Source of the DNA: Bdellovibrionales bacterium
GTDB taxonomy: Bacteria; Bdellovibrionota; Bdellovibrionia; Bdellovibrionales; UBA1609
Length of the DNA stretch: 7,824 nucleotides
NCBI GenBank assembly: GCA_016716765.1
Contig: JADJVA010000010.1
Coordinates: 1 to 7,824, forward strand
Direction of reading: 5' to 3'
Part shown: positions 1 through 7,824 of the stretch, one piece after another
Numbering within the stretch: the stretch's first letter is position 1
Layout: the number at the start of each line of letters is the position of its first letter
The notes under the pieces: model-generated
Told to the model about the DNA's origin: nothing
Database searches by the model: none
What the model saw: only the letters and a program-made list of their open reading frames with translations
Translations under genes and position numbers: made by a program

Positions 1-2156
1 GTATTGGGCATGAGCTGCATAAGGCCCTTTGCTCCCACCGGCGAAACGACATCGAAGCGAAAGGAGCTTTCGGTGCGCATGATCCCCCAAATGAACTCAC
101 TTGGCACATTAAAGGTCGTCGCGTATTTTTCGACAGAATCTTTGTAGGCTCTAGGATAGGCATACTCCCACAAATAGCGACTGCCTTCGATTCCACGCTG
201 AGAACGAATATTGGAAAAATTAACGATACTGATGTACGACGACCGATGGTAAGATCTTATCTGCTCATATGAAGCCATTAACATTTTGAGATAGTCTTGA
301 TTGCGCGTCCGACGTTCTATTTCAAATAGTTCCCATCGAGCCCATTCACCCAGCCCTACCTGAATAAGTAAGGTGGCCCTCTCAAATCTCAAGCGCAATT
401 CGGGATCGCGAAAATCCGTGGCAACAACAGCCTTCTCCTCATCCGGCGAATTGGTTCCTTCTTCTGTAGCAACAACGTCCGCAGTCTCTTCTTCTTCAGC
501 TGAGACACCGTCCATGGTCGTGTTCAAGCCTTCCTCGGATTCAGCCTCCTGAACTCCCTCTCCCTCTCGCTTTCCGATAATCTCTCCATTGACGTCGAGT
601 TCTTCTTTGAGAGAAACAAGTCCATCCCCATCTGGCATAATTCCCATATATGTAGATGAAGATCCTTCTGCCACCTTCCGAACCGTCTCAAGATTCAAAA
701 ATACTTTCTAGGCGATACTTGGCGGTCAGGGTGTAATAATCCCACATCGGATCTTTGGCGATAGCCTCAAAAAGAGTCCTGGCCTCGGTGTACTTATTCA
801 TGCGCAAAAGCGCCATGGCCTTCCAGTAATTAATTCTTTCAATGGCAATTTTGTTCCAATAACGACGAGTTTGACGATCCTTCTTTTCATTTAAGATTCG
901 ATCAAAACCATTCAGAGCTCCAAGATAATCTCCTTTAAGATAGCGAATCCAGCTCAGGTGCCACTGAGAATCCCGACTCAATCCAGACCGCGGATATTCC
1001 TTCAAAAATTGCTCAAACTTACGAGAAGCTCCATCATAATCTTGAAACTGATAACTCAAAAAGGCAGCTTGATAAAGTGCCTCACGCCCCGATCGAGATT
1101 TTGGACTTGATTCGTGTGCTTGATGAAAAGCCCCGACCGCAGTCTGATATTCTCCAGCTCTGGCTGCGGCCCTCCCTAACTGCATAAGATACGCAAAGTT
1201 CCTTTGGTATTTTTCATAATGTTTAATCAGAAGTTTCAAAGCCTCGTCGACATAGCCGTCATTGACTAAGAAATTAGCCAAAGTCATATCCACTGCATAG
1301 AGAGAAGCTTCACCCGTGGCCCGCTTCCTCAATGTTTCAAGTTCAGATCGAGCTCTGTCGGACTTTCCGGCCCACTGCAAACGACGAATTCGCTTCTGCT
1401 GATCTCCCGGCGTTGCGAGGCATCCGAGCTTTTCCCATCAAATGGTGACGAGGCTAAGTCGATTCCCCAGTCATCAATGAGCCCATGTTGCGGGTATTTG
1501 CTATAGAGACGCCGGGCCCACGCACAAGCTCTCCACTTTCGCCCGCTCTGCATTTCAACCTTCACCAGGCGCCACAAAATTTCGGGATAAGTCTCAGAAG
1601 ATCGCCAACGCCGTTCTAAATAAGCCAACTCAGGAAGAGCCTTGCTCCACTTCCCTTGATCAATTAACATTTCACTTATCTTAAATTTTGTCTCATAGGC
1701 CAATTGACTGGGAGGACGAAGCTTCAAGAGGCGATCGTATTCTCGCTGGGCTTCCTTGAATTCACGCTTTGCCTGAAGAGAGAGGCCTAAAAATACCGCA
1801 CATAGTACTCGATGGGACTGGGAATAGTAGAGTGCCTTTTCTAGATGGCTCTGGGCTTCATTGTATTTCTGAAGCTCAAATGACAACACCCCGCGAACAA
1901 AAGAACTCAAGGCAATGTCCGCGGGTGACAAAGGGCCTTTCATTTGCGTGAGGGTCTTCTCCGCACCCGAATAGTTCTTTTCTTCAATCAGAGCTCTTAC
2001 CTTGGCGAATAAATTCTGCTGTCCTGAAGTGGGAATGACAAAAAATACCACCAGCGTGAGAACAACAGCTGAGCCGATCCAATGGCGCAAGAATTCCTCC
2101 CGTAAAAGGGCCGCAAGAGACAGCCCGTCCCTTATTTTATTAGACTTAGTCACCAT
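1..2156 (-). CDS. slt: Membrane-anchored TPR lytic transglycosylase (Slt70-like), frameshifted and cut by the left edge
   Basis: Predicted periplasmic murein lytic transglycosylase, which cleaves the MurNAc-GlcNAc bond to leave 1,6-anhydroMurNAc. Start chosen at ATG 2156-2154; a TTG at 2174 in the same frame is less likely. Residues about 27-42 form one hydrophobic segment (IGSAVVLTLVVFFVIP), an inner-membrane anchor or uncleaved signal. Residues about 50-480 carry at least eight TPR-like helical pairs (e.g. KYNEAQSHLEKAL, DYDGASRKFEQFLKEYP), matching the superhelical arm of Slt70. A Glu-rich linker follows at about 424-600 nt. The catalytic region shows MRTESSF (catalytic Glu codon at 69-71) and SPVGAKGLMQLMPNT, after which the window ends. 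About 718 residues are visible. Two frame breaks: near 1401, where one added base gives RREIQQKRIRRLQWAG, and in the A-run 697-701, where one removed base gives LESILNLETVRK. The family call is firm; the frameshifts are probably sequence error. Confidence 0.88.
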
Positions 2157-2316
2157 GTAAACCTGGACCCTCAAATTATTTGCACATGGTCATTTTGTGC
2201 GATGCGCCATTTGAGAGACCAAATCGAAGAGACAAATAAAAAAGAGACTTTAATTTTTGTACGCCGTCCCAGCGGATGGTAGGGGTACAGGCGAATTAGA
2301 AATCTGGAGTTCAATC
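2157..2316. promoter_or_regulatory. Divergent intergenic region between slt and radA
   Basis: This 160-nt noncoding stretch must hold promoters for both flanking genes if they are transcribed independently. On the plus strand TTTAAT (2249-2254) is a reasonable -10-like hexamer, and TTGAGA (2211-2216) is -35-like, but the two are too far apart to form one promoter. I therefore cannot fix a promoter. The A-rich stretch 2234-2244 and the nested inverted repeats at 2170-2215 are the only other visible structure. The open frame extends upstream of radA to a TTG at 2257, but those 20 codons look unlike RadA and are taken as untranslated leader. Confidence 0.45.
2170..2215. repeat. Nested inverted repeats in the slt/radA intergenic region
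   Basis: Outer arms CTCAAAT (2170-2176) and ATTTGAG (2209-2215) are exact inverted copies. Inside them GCACA (2182-2186) and TGTGC (2196-2200) form a second dyad with nearly the same centre (about 2191-2192). This could be an operator for a dimeric regulator or a hairpin in the slt leader. The arms are short, so chance is a real alternative. Confidence 0.35.
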
Positions 2317-2319
2317 GTG
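2306..2319 (+). promoter_or_regulatory. Ribosome binding site that fixes the radA GTG start
   Basis: GGAG at 2306-2309 lies 7 nt before GTG 2317-2319. The protein from this GTG begins (M/V)AKNKSLFVCQECG, the usual RadA amino terminus, which rules out the TTG start 60 nt upstream. Confidence 0.75.
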
Positions 2320-3782
2320 GCTAAGAACAAATCCCTATTCGTCTGTCAGGAGTGCGGAGCACAACGCCAAAAATGGGAGGGGCGCTGCAATGAATGTGGG
2401 GCCTGGAATTCACTCGTCGAAGAAAAAATCATCGCTCCCTTAGGCAAAGCATCTGGTCGAGGCTGGACAATCGGAAATAGCGAATCAGACTCTTCCGCCT
2501 CGGGACTTCGGGCCTATCGCCTCAATGAAACCTTCGATGAAGGACAGGCAAAACGCCAATCTACCGGAATCGGCGAGCTCGACCGCGTCCTTGGGGTGGG
2601 CTCGTCTAGGAAGTTACACTTTGTTGGGCGGAGATCCTGAATGGGAAAAGTACTTTGCTCCTGCAAATGGCAGGAGGCCTAGCCAACGAGGGCAGCCAGA
2701 TTCTTTATGTATCAGGCGAAGAGAGCGTCCCCCAAACAGCTCTGCGCGCTCGTCGGCTCGGTATTCAGTCAGAAAAAGTGGCCATCGCAAGCGAGAGCCG
2801 ACTTGAACACATCATCGCACTCGCCCGCTCCCTTCATCCTGAAGTTCTTGTGGTCGATTCGATTCAGACCGTCTACCTCGCCGACATTCCGTCGGCGCCA
2901 GGATCTGTCTCTCAAGTGCGAGAGTGCGCAAGTCAATTGATGAGTTTGGCGAAGAGTTCAAATATGGCCGTCCTTATTATTGGTCACGTCACCAAAGAGG
3001 GAAATATTGCGGGTCCCAAAACCTTGGAACACATGGTCGACACCGTCTTGTCATTTGAAGGCGATAACAACCACCAATTTCGCTTGCTCCGTGCCCTCAA
3101 AAATCGCTTTGGAGCCACAAATGAATTGGGCGTTTTTCAGATGGCGAGCCAAGGTATGACCGAGGTGACCAACCCTTCCGAATTATTTCTAGAAGAGCGC
3201 GGCGCCGACCTCATTGGTTCGAGCGTGTTTACTGCGATGGAGGGGAGTCGACCTCTCCTGTGCGAAGTCCAGGCACTGGCCTCCTATTCGCCAATGGCCA
3301 TGCCTCGCCGAACTTCTATTGGATTTGATTTAGCTAGAATCCATCTTCTTGTGGCAGTTCTAGATAAACATTTGAACTCTCACCTTCATCAAAATGATGT
3401 CTTCGTTAATATCGTGGGGGGCCTCAGGCTCACTGAGCCCGCTGCCGATCTTGCCGTTGCTGCAAGTCTGATCTCGTCGATAGGTCAACAGGAACTGGAT
3501 CCGCGCACTTGTTTTTTTGGTGAGATTGGCCTCACAGGAGAGATCAGGGCAGCCAGTTTGCCGGAAGAAAGAATCCGTGAGGCACTTAAGCTAGGTTTCA
3601 TGACTTTTGTCTTGCCAGAGTCAAATCGCAAACACGTCGCCCAGCAAATAAAAGAAAAAAAAGATCCGCTGACCACCTTTAAGTTCGTCAAACACATCCG
3701 AGATCTAGAAAGAGTCATCGGCAAGCGCACCCAGGCGGCGCAAAAGGGTAAACTGCCCTTAGAAAACTGTCCCACAAATTAG
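2317..3782 (+). CDS. radA: DNA repair protein RadA/Sms, with four one-base gaps around the Walker A motif
   Basis: RadA is a RecA-like ATPase and hexameric helicase that processes branched recombination intermediates with RecA. In order: an N-terminal C4 zinc finger (CQEC near residues 10-13, CNEC near 27-30); a RecA-type ATPase domain (TGIGELDRVLG, then the damaged Walker A, LYVSGEES, Walker B VLVVDSIQTV, and the RadA-specific KNRFG in ALKNRFGATNE); and a Lon-protease-like C-terminal domain (GGLRLTEPAADLAVAASL, FFGEIGLTGEIR). The frame breaks between 2593 and 2649. Adding one base at GGGG 2593-2596, one near 2606, one at 2639 and one at AAAA 2646-2649 restores LGGGLVLGSYTLLGGDP and GMGKSTLLLQMAGG, giving about 489 residues against a usual 450-460; the extra length is mainly in the linker after the zinc finger. 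Without repair the only ORFs are a 127-residue N-terminal piece and an ATPase lacking its P-loop. Identity is certain; whether the gene is intact depends on the base calls. Confidence 0.95.
3744..3760 (-). terminator. Weak hairpin near the radA/fusion-gene convergence
   Basis: AAGGG (3744-3748) and CCCTT (3756-3760) can pair around a 7-nt loop. Read on the minus strand, the 3' arm runs into a short T-run, which would suit termination of the glycosyltransferase operon inside the end of radA. The 5-bp stem is short, so this is only a candidate. Confidence 0.2.
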
Positions 3783-3790
3783 CCCCCCCT

Positions 3791-6069
3791 TTACTTAGAA
3801 TTTATAATCCGTTCAATCTCTTCAATCACAAGTGAATTTCCAGGCTCCTTGAGGAGAACTTTTCGATCATTACGAATGTTTTCAGAATAAGTTTCCAAAT
3901 TGGCGAGAAAGGTGCGCAAACCGCTTTCTGTTATACTCGGCTCACTGATCCCAAACTTATTTTCTGCAATTATCCTTGCATTGAGTTGTTGCTCATAGAT
4001 CGGTAACGGCAAGGCATAAACAGGCTTTCCTAAGTACATCGATTCTGACAAAAGAGTATGTCCAGCGGTTGAAATGATGCCGTGGGATGCAATCAAGATA
4101 GAATCAAATCCGGATTCTCCGTGACGGTAGAAGCGAACATTCTCAGTGTTGCCCGGCAACTCAAACCTTGCTGGCAGAAAAACATGGGCTTCAAAATTTT
4201 CAGGAATTGTAGATGCAATGATTCGCATCCATTGATCAATTGGCTGATTGCCACTTTGCTGGGCCGTAACATATACGAGAACCGACGGTTTCGCGCTCTT
4301 TGGACTTCCTTTTGCCGCAATAATCTCTGGTCTGATCATAGGTGGCAAGATATCGACATCTTGGTCCGTGTTTCCTTGAGCTGGCTTGACATCAAAAAAC
4401 GAAACAGCAATTCTCTTTTTGGCAATTGGGAAAAACATGCTTAGACGTTCCACTTCATCCAAATAGGTGGTACCAGCTAAATCGTCAGGAAACTGGCCCG
4501 CCAAGTATTTACTTTGTTGGTCCAAAGTAACCAATTTAGTTCGTTTTGCGTAAGCATACTGAGCGCTTACCAATTCGTAGTCACTGATCACCAAATCTGG
4601 ATTGCCAAAACTCTTTGCTGCTTGGCTCATGGCTTCTGCGTTGATACGGTTGAAATCGACTTTATTTTTATCTGACCGTGCCGTTTGCTCGAAATCGAGT
4701 CCACTCGATGTCCCTACATAATACGGATTCGCAACTTCAACTACTTTCAAGTTGGGATAATGAGGATATCGATTTCTAAAAATGCAATACCCTCGCCATA
4801 AGTGAAAACCATGACTTGATCACCTTGGTCTAAGAAATGCCGCAAGACGGGTAGTTGTCGGCTTATGTGCCCATTTCCGATTCCACAAATCCCGAAAAGA
4901 ATCTTCCTGGGCGTATCAGCTTCAGGGTTCGCCTTTCCCGGAGCGGTTGTGCGATGTTGCCTGCGAATAAAAGAGGTCACGCCGTTTAAAGAGGCGGTTA
5001 CTTTATAGACGGGAATATTTTGAAGGCTCGAAAGCAGTTCCCTTGAAAGTCCAGCCCTGACATCCGCGCCAGTCGTGCCGTCGAAAATGGCTCTATCCCC
5101 ACCGATTAAGATATCTTCTCTCTGTTTATCCATGAAAAAAGGATACAAGGTGTGAAGGGCACTCATGGAACTCAATTCGGAATAATCTTGGACGCCGTCA
5201 TTCAATCCCACAAGAAAAATTTTTTTGATTGGAACTCGTGGCGATTTTGCGTAGAATTCGGATGGCAGCTGAAATGAAATCCGATCTCCGAACTGATGGG
5301 CATTCATTTTTTTAACGGCAGACCATCTCCCAATGTCTTGGGATCGAACAGTAATGGTTTTGGTTCCGGCGATGGCTTCCATCACTCCATTGCTACCAAT
5401 GGTAATCAATGTCTTGTCGCCAGAAAAGATTTTCATTCCGTGATGGATTGCATGATTTAAAGCAAGAGATGTCTTACCCGATCCTGGCGCACCAACGAGC
5501 AGAACGTATCCGTCCTTTTCATTTCCAATGCAGGCAGCATGGACGGGATAAATTCGATTGTTCAGCCATTCTTTGCGAGCAGCACCATACAAGAGGTGTA
5601 TGAAATCAGGTGGCAGTTTCGAGCCCCAGCGCGCAGAGATGGTCACTGCGCCTCTCTGTTGCTCCAATCGTATGCTCGAAGAATCACCTTCAATATGGTT
5701 CAAAAAAAGATTTGGCCTACAAGTTCCTGAAGAACACTCTCTGAATCCTGGTAGATGCGCTGACAAATTCACCAAGTCTTCTCGAGTCAAATGAAATGGG
5801 GTGTTGCTTTTAAATTCGACGGTAACACCGCCCCCCAAAGTCCAGGTCTTTCTCTCTAATATTTCCTCCTTGGACGACCCTGCAAACTCAATGTAACCAC
5901 CTGATAGGAGTGCGCCACACTTGGCTGCAGAATTAGAGATAGCAATTGGGGGTTGGCCTGCTGGCTCAATTGCGTGGGCAGAGCTCGCGAGAAAAGAAGA
6001 TGCTGAAATGGCAGCGAACAGCCACAGACAGAAAGCATTTTTGAGGGGGCTAAGTTTACTTTTTATCAT
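3791..6069 (-). CDS. Fusion: signal-peptide-like N-terminus, HprK-like P-loop kinase domain and GT-B glycosyltransferase
   Basis: About 759 residues once one break is repaired. Residues 1-33 look like a Sec signal peptide: basic start (MIKSKLSPLKN), hydrophobic core, and AHA before IEP. Residues about 40-170 are an uncharacterised lead-in. Residues about 172-250 resemble the HPr kinase/phosphorylase C-terminal fold: YPVHAAC, then Walker A GAPGSGKTS at 193-201, then KIFSGDKTLITI near 213-224 where HprK has its Asp pair. From about 389 a second domain starts KILFGICGIGNGHISRQ, the GT-B N-terminal glycine/His motif. Its C-terminal half has ISTAGHTLLSESMYLGKPVY and IYEQQLNARIIAENKFG, the nucleotide-sugar side of MurG/MGT-like (MJ1255-like) enzymes. 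The frame breaks at the T-run 4773-4775; one added base gives GIAFLENRYPHYPNLKVVEV and joins the two halves. Its ATG overlaps the upstream gene by 14 nt. Domain calls are good; substrate and the export signal are unresolved. Confidence 0.72.
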
Positions 6070-7279
6070 GGTCTTGCACCCATTTCCTCACGATTTCAGC
6101 CAAGTCCTTAATTCCATTTTGGCCATATTCATCAACAAGCCTTTCAATTTTCAGACTCGACTGCGGGTACAATGAGGACTTGACTTTCTCAGCCAAGACA
6201 TGGCGCAATCGTTCTTGATACGTACGACTCTCTAGGACCATGAGCATCTTGGATTTAATTTCATTCATCACCGTTTCTTGCGGGCGAAAATAATCAATCT
6301 CTGGCCCGTCAGTGAAATCATTCCAGTCTAGCGACCAATCCACCATATCTCGGCGTTTGAGCAGTTGAATTTGCTGTCCCTGTGAATCATTCGTCGGCGG
6401 TAGCCACACGACTGGAACGCCTGCCGAGGAAGCTTCAATTAAGTTGCCTAGTCCCGAGGTCATAAATGCTACGCGCACTTGTTCTAAATGATTTTGAATA
6501 TGACCTGGGCTTAACGTCGCAGCATTCAAGCGCTTTGGCATTTCTTTTGCGAATTTTGGATTGGTTGCGACGATGATTTCTCCGGTTTGATCTGCGACAG
6601 CCAACGCACAGCTTTCGGCTAGGAGGTTCGCAAACTTGGACATGAGATCATTTGAAACAAAGGGGTTGCTCAATCCGCCCAGGTTGACAAGAACTGCTTG
6701 TTTTCGTTGATGCAAGAACGACGGTTCAAGGGCTGAACGATCGGTGCAACGACTGCCGTCTTTCCGGAAAAAGAAAACGTGCGCCTTCAATTCTTTCTCT
6801 GACTCCCACAAAATCTTGTGCCACATAAAGATCCACAAGAGCGGAGTTTTCAGGAAAGGGCTTCCAAAACCATGTGAGTGGATCATAGACGCCTACCTTG
6901 TATCCTTCTTCCTGGGCGACGCGTGCGTATCGAAAATCCGAAGAGGTGAAAAAATGGGTGTACCGCGATGAAAGGCGGCGAAGATGTTCACGAATTTTGG
7001 GGTCAGAAGTCGAGTCTTCCAGCCTGACAATATCGTCATAAGGAAGAGAATTTTGAAGCGCCAGCGTATGGCCTTCACCAAGGTAGCCCATGAGTTCCAT
7101 ATGAGGACGCAGTTCCAGAAATAATTGCGCAGTCGCTGCCGATGGGCCAAATCAAAAGCCTCGGCATTCATGAGAGTTTGCCGCATTGACCGTTTGCCCA
7201 GCAAAGTACGCTGGAAAGAAAGCACAAAAAGAAAAACAAAGGTCGCTTGCGTTTTATTTTTCAATCCCGTTTTATTCAT
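6056..7279 (-). CDS. GT-B glycosyltransferase (MurG/MGT-like), frameshifted, possible N-terminal signal peptide
   Basis: Second glycosyltransferase of the operon, about 409 residues when reconstructed. The middle reads SSDFRYARVAQEEGYKVGVY, DLYVAQDFVGVRERI and, across two repaired breaks, FLFPEKTAVVAPIVQPLEPS. The C-terminal half has VLVNLGGLSNPF and the diagnostic block TSGLGNLIEASSAGVPVVWL followed by DSQGQQIQLLKRR, typical of the sugar-nucleotide-binding half of GT-B enzymes. Breaks: near 7126 (added base gives RLRKLFLELRPH), in TTT 6761-6763, and near 6727; each needs one added base. The start is ATG 7279-7277, inside the end of the upstream PhyH gene (8-nt overlap), so translation is probably coupled. 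The first 25-40 residues are basic then hydrophobic (TFVFLFVLSF), like a signal peptide or anchor. I see no clear N-terminal GxGH motif like the one in the downstream fusion, so the N-terminal domain may be atypical or scrambled by errors. Acceptor and donor unknown. Confidence 0.68.
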
Positions 7280-7824
7280 CGCCAAACCAACTGTCTAAAC
7301 CGTAGAGCTTGCGTCCAAGCAAAGTCAGATTTTCCTCACTGTGTCGAAGACTGTGTTCATAGCGAGGCCTGGCTGTCGCTCGAAGCCCTGCATCGTGATT
7401 GTTCCAACCAATCCCTTCGCGGTAATATTTGAGCCTCAGATCCGCGAGGCTTGGATCATTCTGTGCCGGAGTAAAGGTCAATAGAGCCGCATATCGAGTT
7501 CCACTGGGGTCCCCTCGAAATCGGCTGTGAGTTGTCCGAGAATCCCAGATAACGATTTGCCCTTCTCTCAGTCTCAACGCAACAAAAGGCAGCGCCTCTG
7601 TTCCCTATTCTACAAACCCAGCATTGGGTTTGGTCCACTAAACTATATTCTTGGAAGGAAAGATGGGACTTGGGCACCAAAGCCAATGTGCCGGTGCCCT
7701 CATTCATATCGCGCAATGCGAGCATTGCTTGAACATTGAAAAACCCGGGGTGCTGAATTGGATTCTGGTCCACGTGCGGGGGAAGCGGCTTTTTCTCCTT
7801 CGTTCGAGTTCCAATACATCACTC
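7272..7824 (-). CDS. Phytanoyl-CoA dioxygenase-like (PhyH) Fe(II)/2-oxoglutarate oxygenase, 5' end outside the window, frameshifted
   Basis: C-terminal part of a PhyH-family non-haem iron oxygenase, which would hydroxylate a small molecule using O2 and 2-oxoglutarate. The iron-binding HxD is seen as HVDQNP (His codon 7774-7776, Asp codon 7768-7770), followed by QAMLALRDMNEGTGTLALVP and KSHL, the family's characteristic PGSH-like turn. The distal His is in DSRTTHSRF and the likely 2-oxoglutarate-binding Arg is in SGTRYAALLTF. Two frame breaks: one extra base in the G-run 7778-7782 (removal joins VMYWNSNEGEKAASP to HVDQ) and one in CCC 7603-7605 (removal gives RIGTEALPFVALRLREGQIV). The first frame has a TGA just upstream of the break, so a shift there is required. 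It is the first visible gene of the minus-strand operon, its stop overlapping the next start. Substrate unknown. Confidence 0.75.

Noticed and set aside
688..1380. A separate 230-residue TPR protein gene on the minus strand
   Set aside because: Its only start is a TTG with no supporting site, its repeats continue those of the preceding frame, and the SLT catalytic sequence follows directly after one base. It is the middle of the lytic transglycosylase.
2174..2174. TTG 2174 as the slt start
   Set aside because: The ATG at 2156 is a better codon, and the additional six residues add nothing recognisable.
2593..2660. Programmed frameshifting in radA
   Set aside because: Four shifts would be needed in under 60 nt with no slippery heptamer or downstream structure; sequence error explains it better.
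3783..3789. C7 tract as a phase-variation switch
   Set aside because: It lies between two stop codons, outside any coding sequence or promoter, so slippage would not switch a gene.
4082..4444. Plus-strand 120-residue ORF, and similar ORFs at 1769, 5409, 5558, 5921 and 6744
   Set aside because: They lie opposite well-supported minus-strand domains, have no ribosome binding site or recognisable motifs, and show shadow-like composition.
3791..4750. An independent glycosyltransferase gene
   Set aside because: It starts at a TTG in mid-domain and lacks the GIGNGH half, which sits in the other frame immediately upstream. One added T at 4773-4775 joins them.
6893..7285. A full 130-residue membrane or basic protein on the minus strand
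   Set aside because: Only its first part up to about 7126 is likely coding. The rest is the out-of-frame shadow of the glycosyltransferase, with no family-like sequence.
7456..7773. A separate 105-residue protein
   Set aside because: Its start is within the PhyH HxD motif, and its tail after about 7600 is an out-of-frame reading of the PhyH core that continues as LRLREGQIVIWD.

Overview
The window looks like ordinary chromosome of a Gram-negative bacterium. A membrane-anchored, TPR-rich lytic transglycosylase and Sec-type signal peptides point to a periplasm, and base composition is moderate. The long TPR-Slt protein would fit the Bdellovibrionota or former deltaproteobacteria, but that placement is a weak inference. 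I see no tRNA, rRNA, CRISPR array, insertion sequence or integrase.

From left to right: (1) the minus-strand gene of a TPR-containing soluble-lytic-transglycosylase-type protein (start at 2156, cut by the left edge just after the GLMQLMP motif); (2) a 160-nt divergent intergenic region with nested inverted repeats; (3) plus-strand radA (Sms), the DNA repair/recombination ATPase (2317-3782); (4) a convergent junction of only 8 nt; (5) a tightly packed minus-strand operon that reads, in transcription order, a phytanoyl-CoA-dioxygenase-like (PhyH) Fe(II)/2-oxoglutarate enzyme (cut by the right edge), a GT-B glycosyltransferase, and a large fusion of a signal-peptide-like N-terminus, an HprK-like P-loop kinase domain and a second GT-B glycosyltransferase. 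The genes in this operon overlap by 8 and 14 nt, so they are probably translated together.

The operon is the unusual part. An oxygenase, two glycosyltransferases and an HprK-type kinase domain suggest that a glycosylated or phosphorylated small molecule or surface glycan is made or tailored, but the substrate cannot be read from the sequence. The signal peptide on the fusion protein, and perhaps one on its upstream neighbour, conflicts with domains that need ATP and sugar nucleotides.

Every long gene is broken by one-base shifts. I count about 12, mostly at or beside short homopolymers. Adding or removing one base at each restores the conserved family motifs. This looks much more like uncorrected read error in the assembly than a cluster of pseudogenes, so the genes are annotated as single reconstructed CDSs with break sites given. 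Exact protein sequences near those sites should not be trusted.
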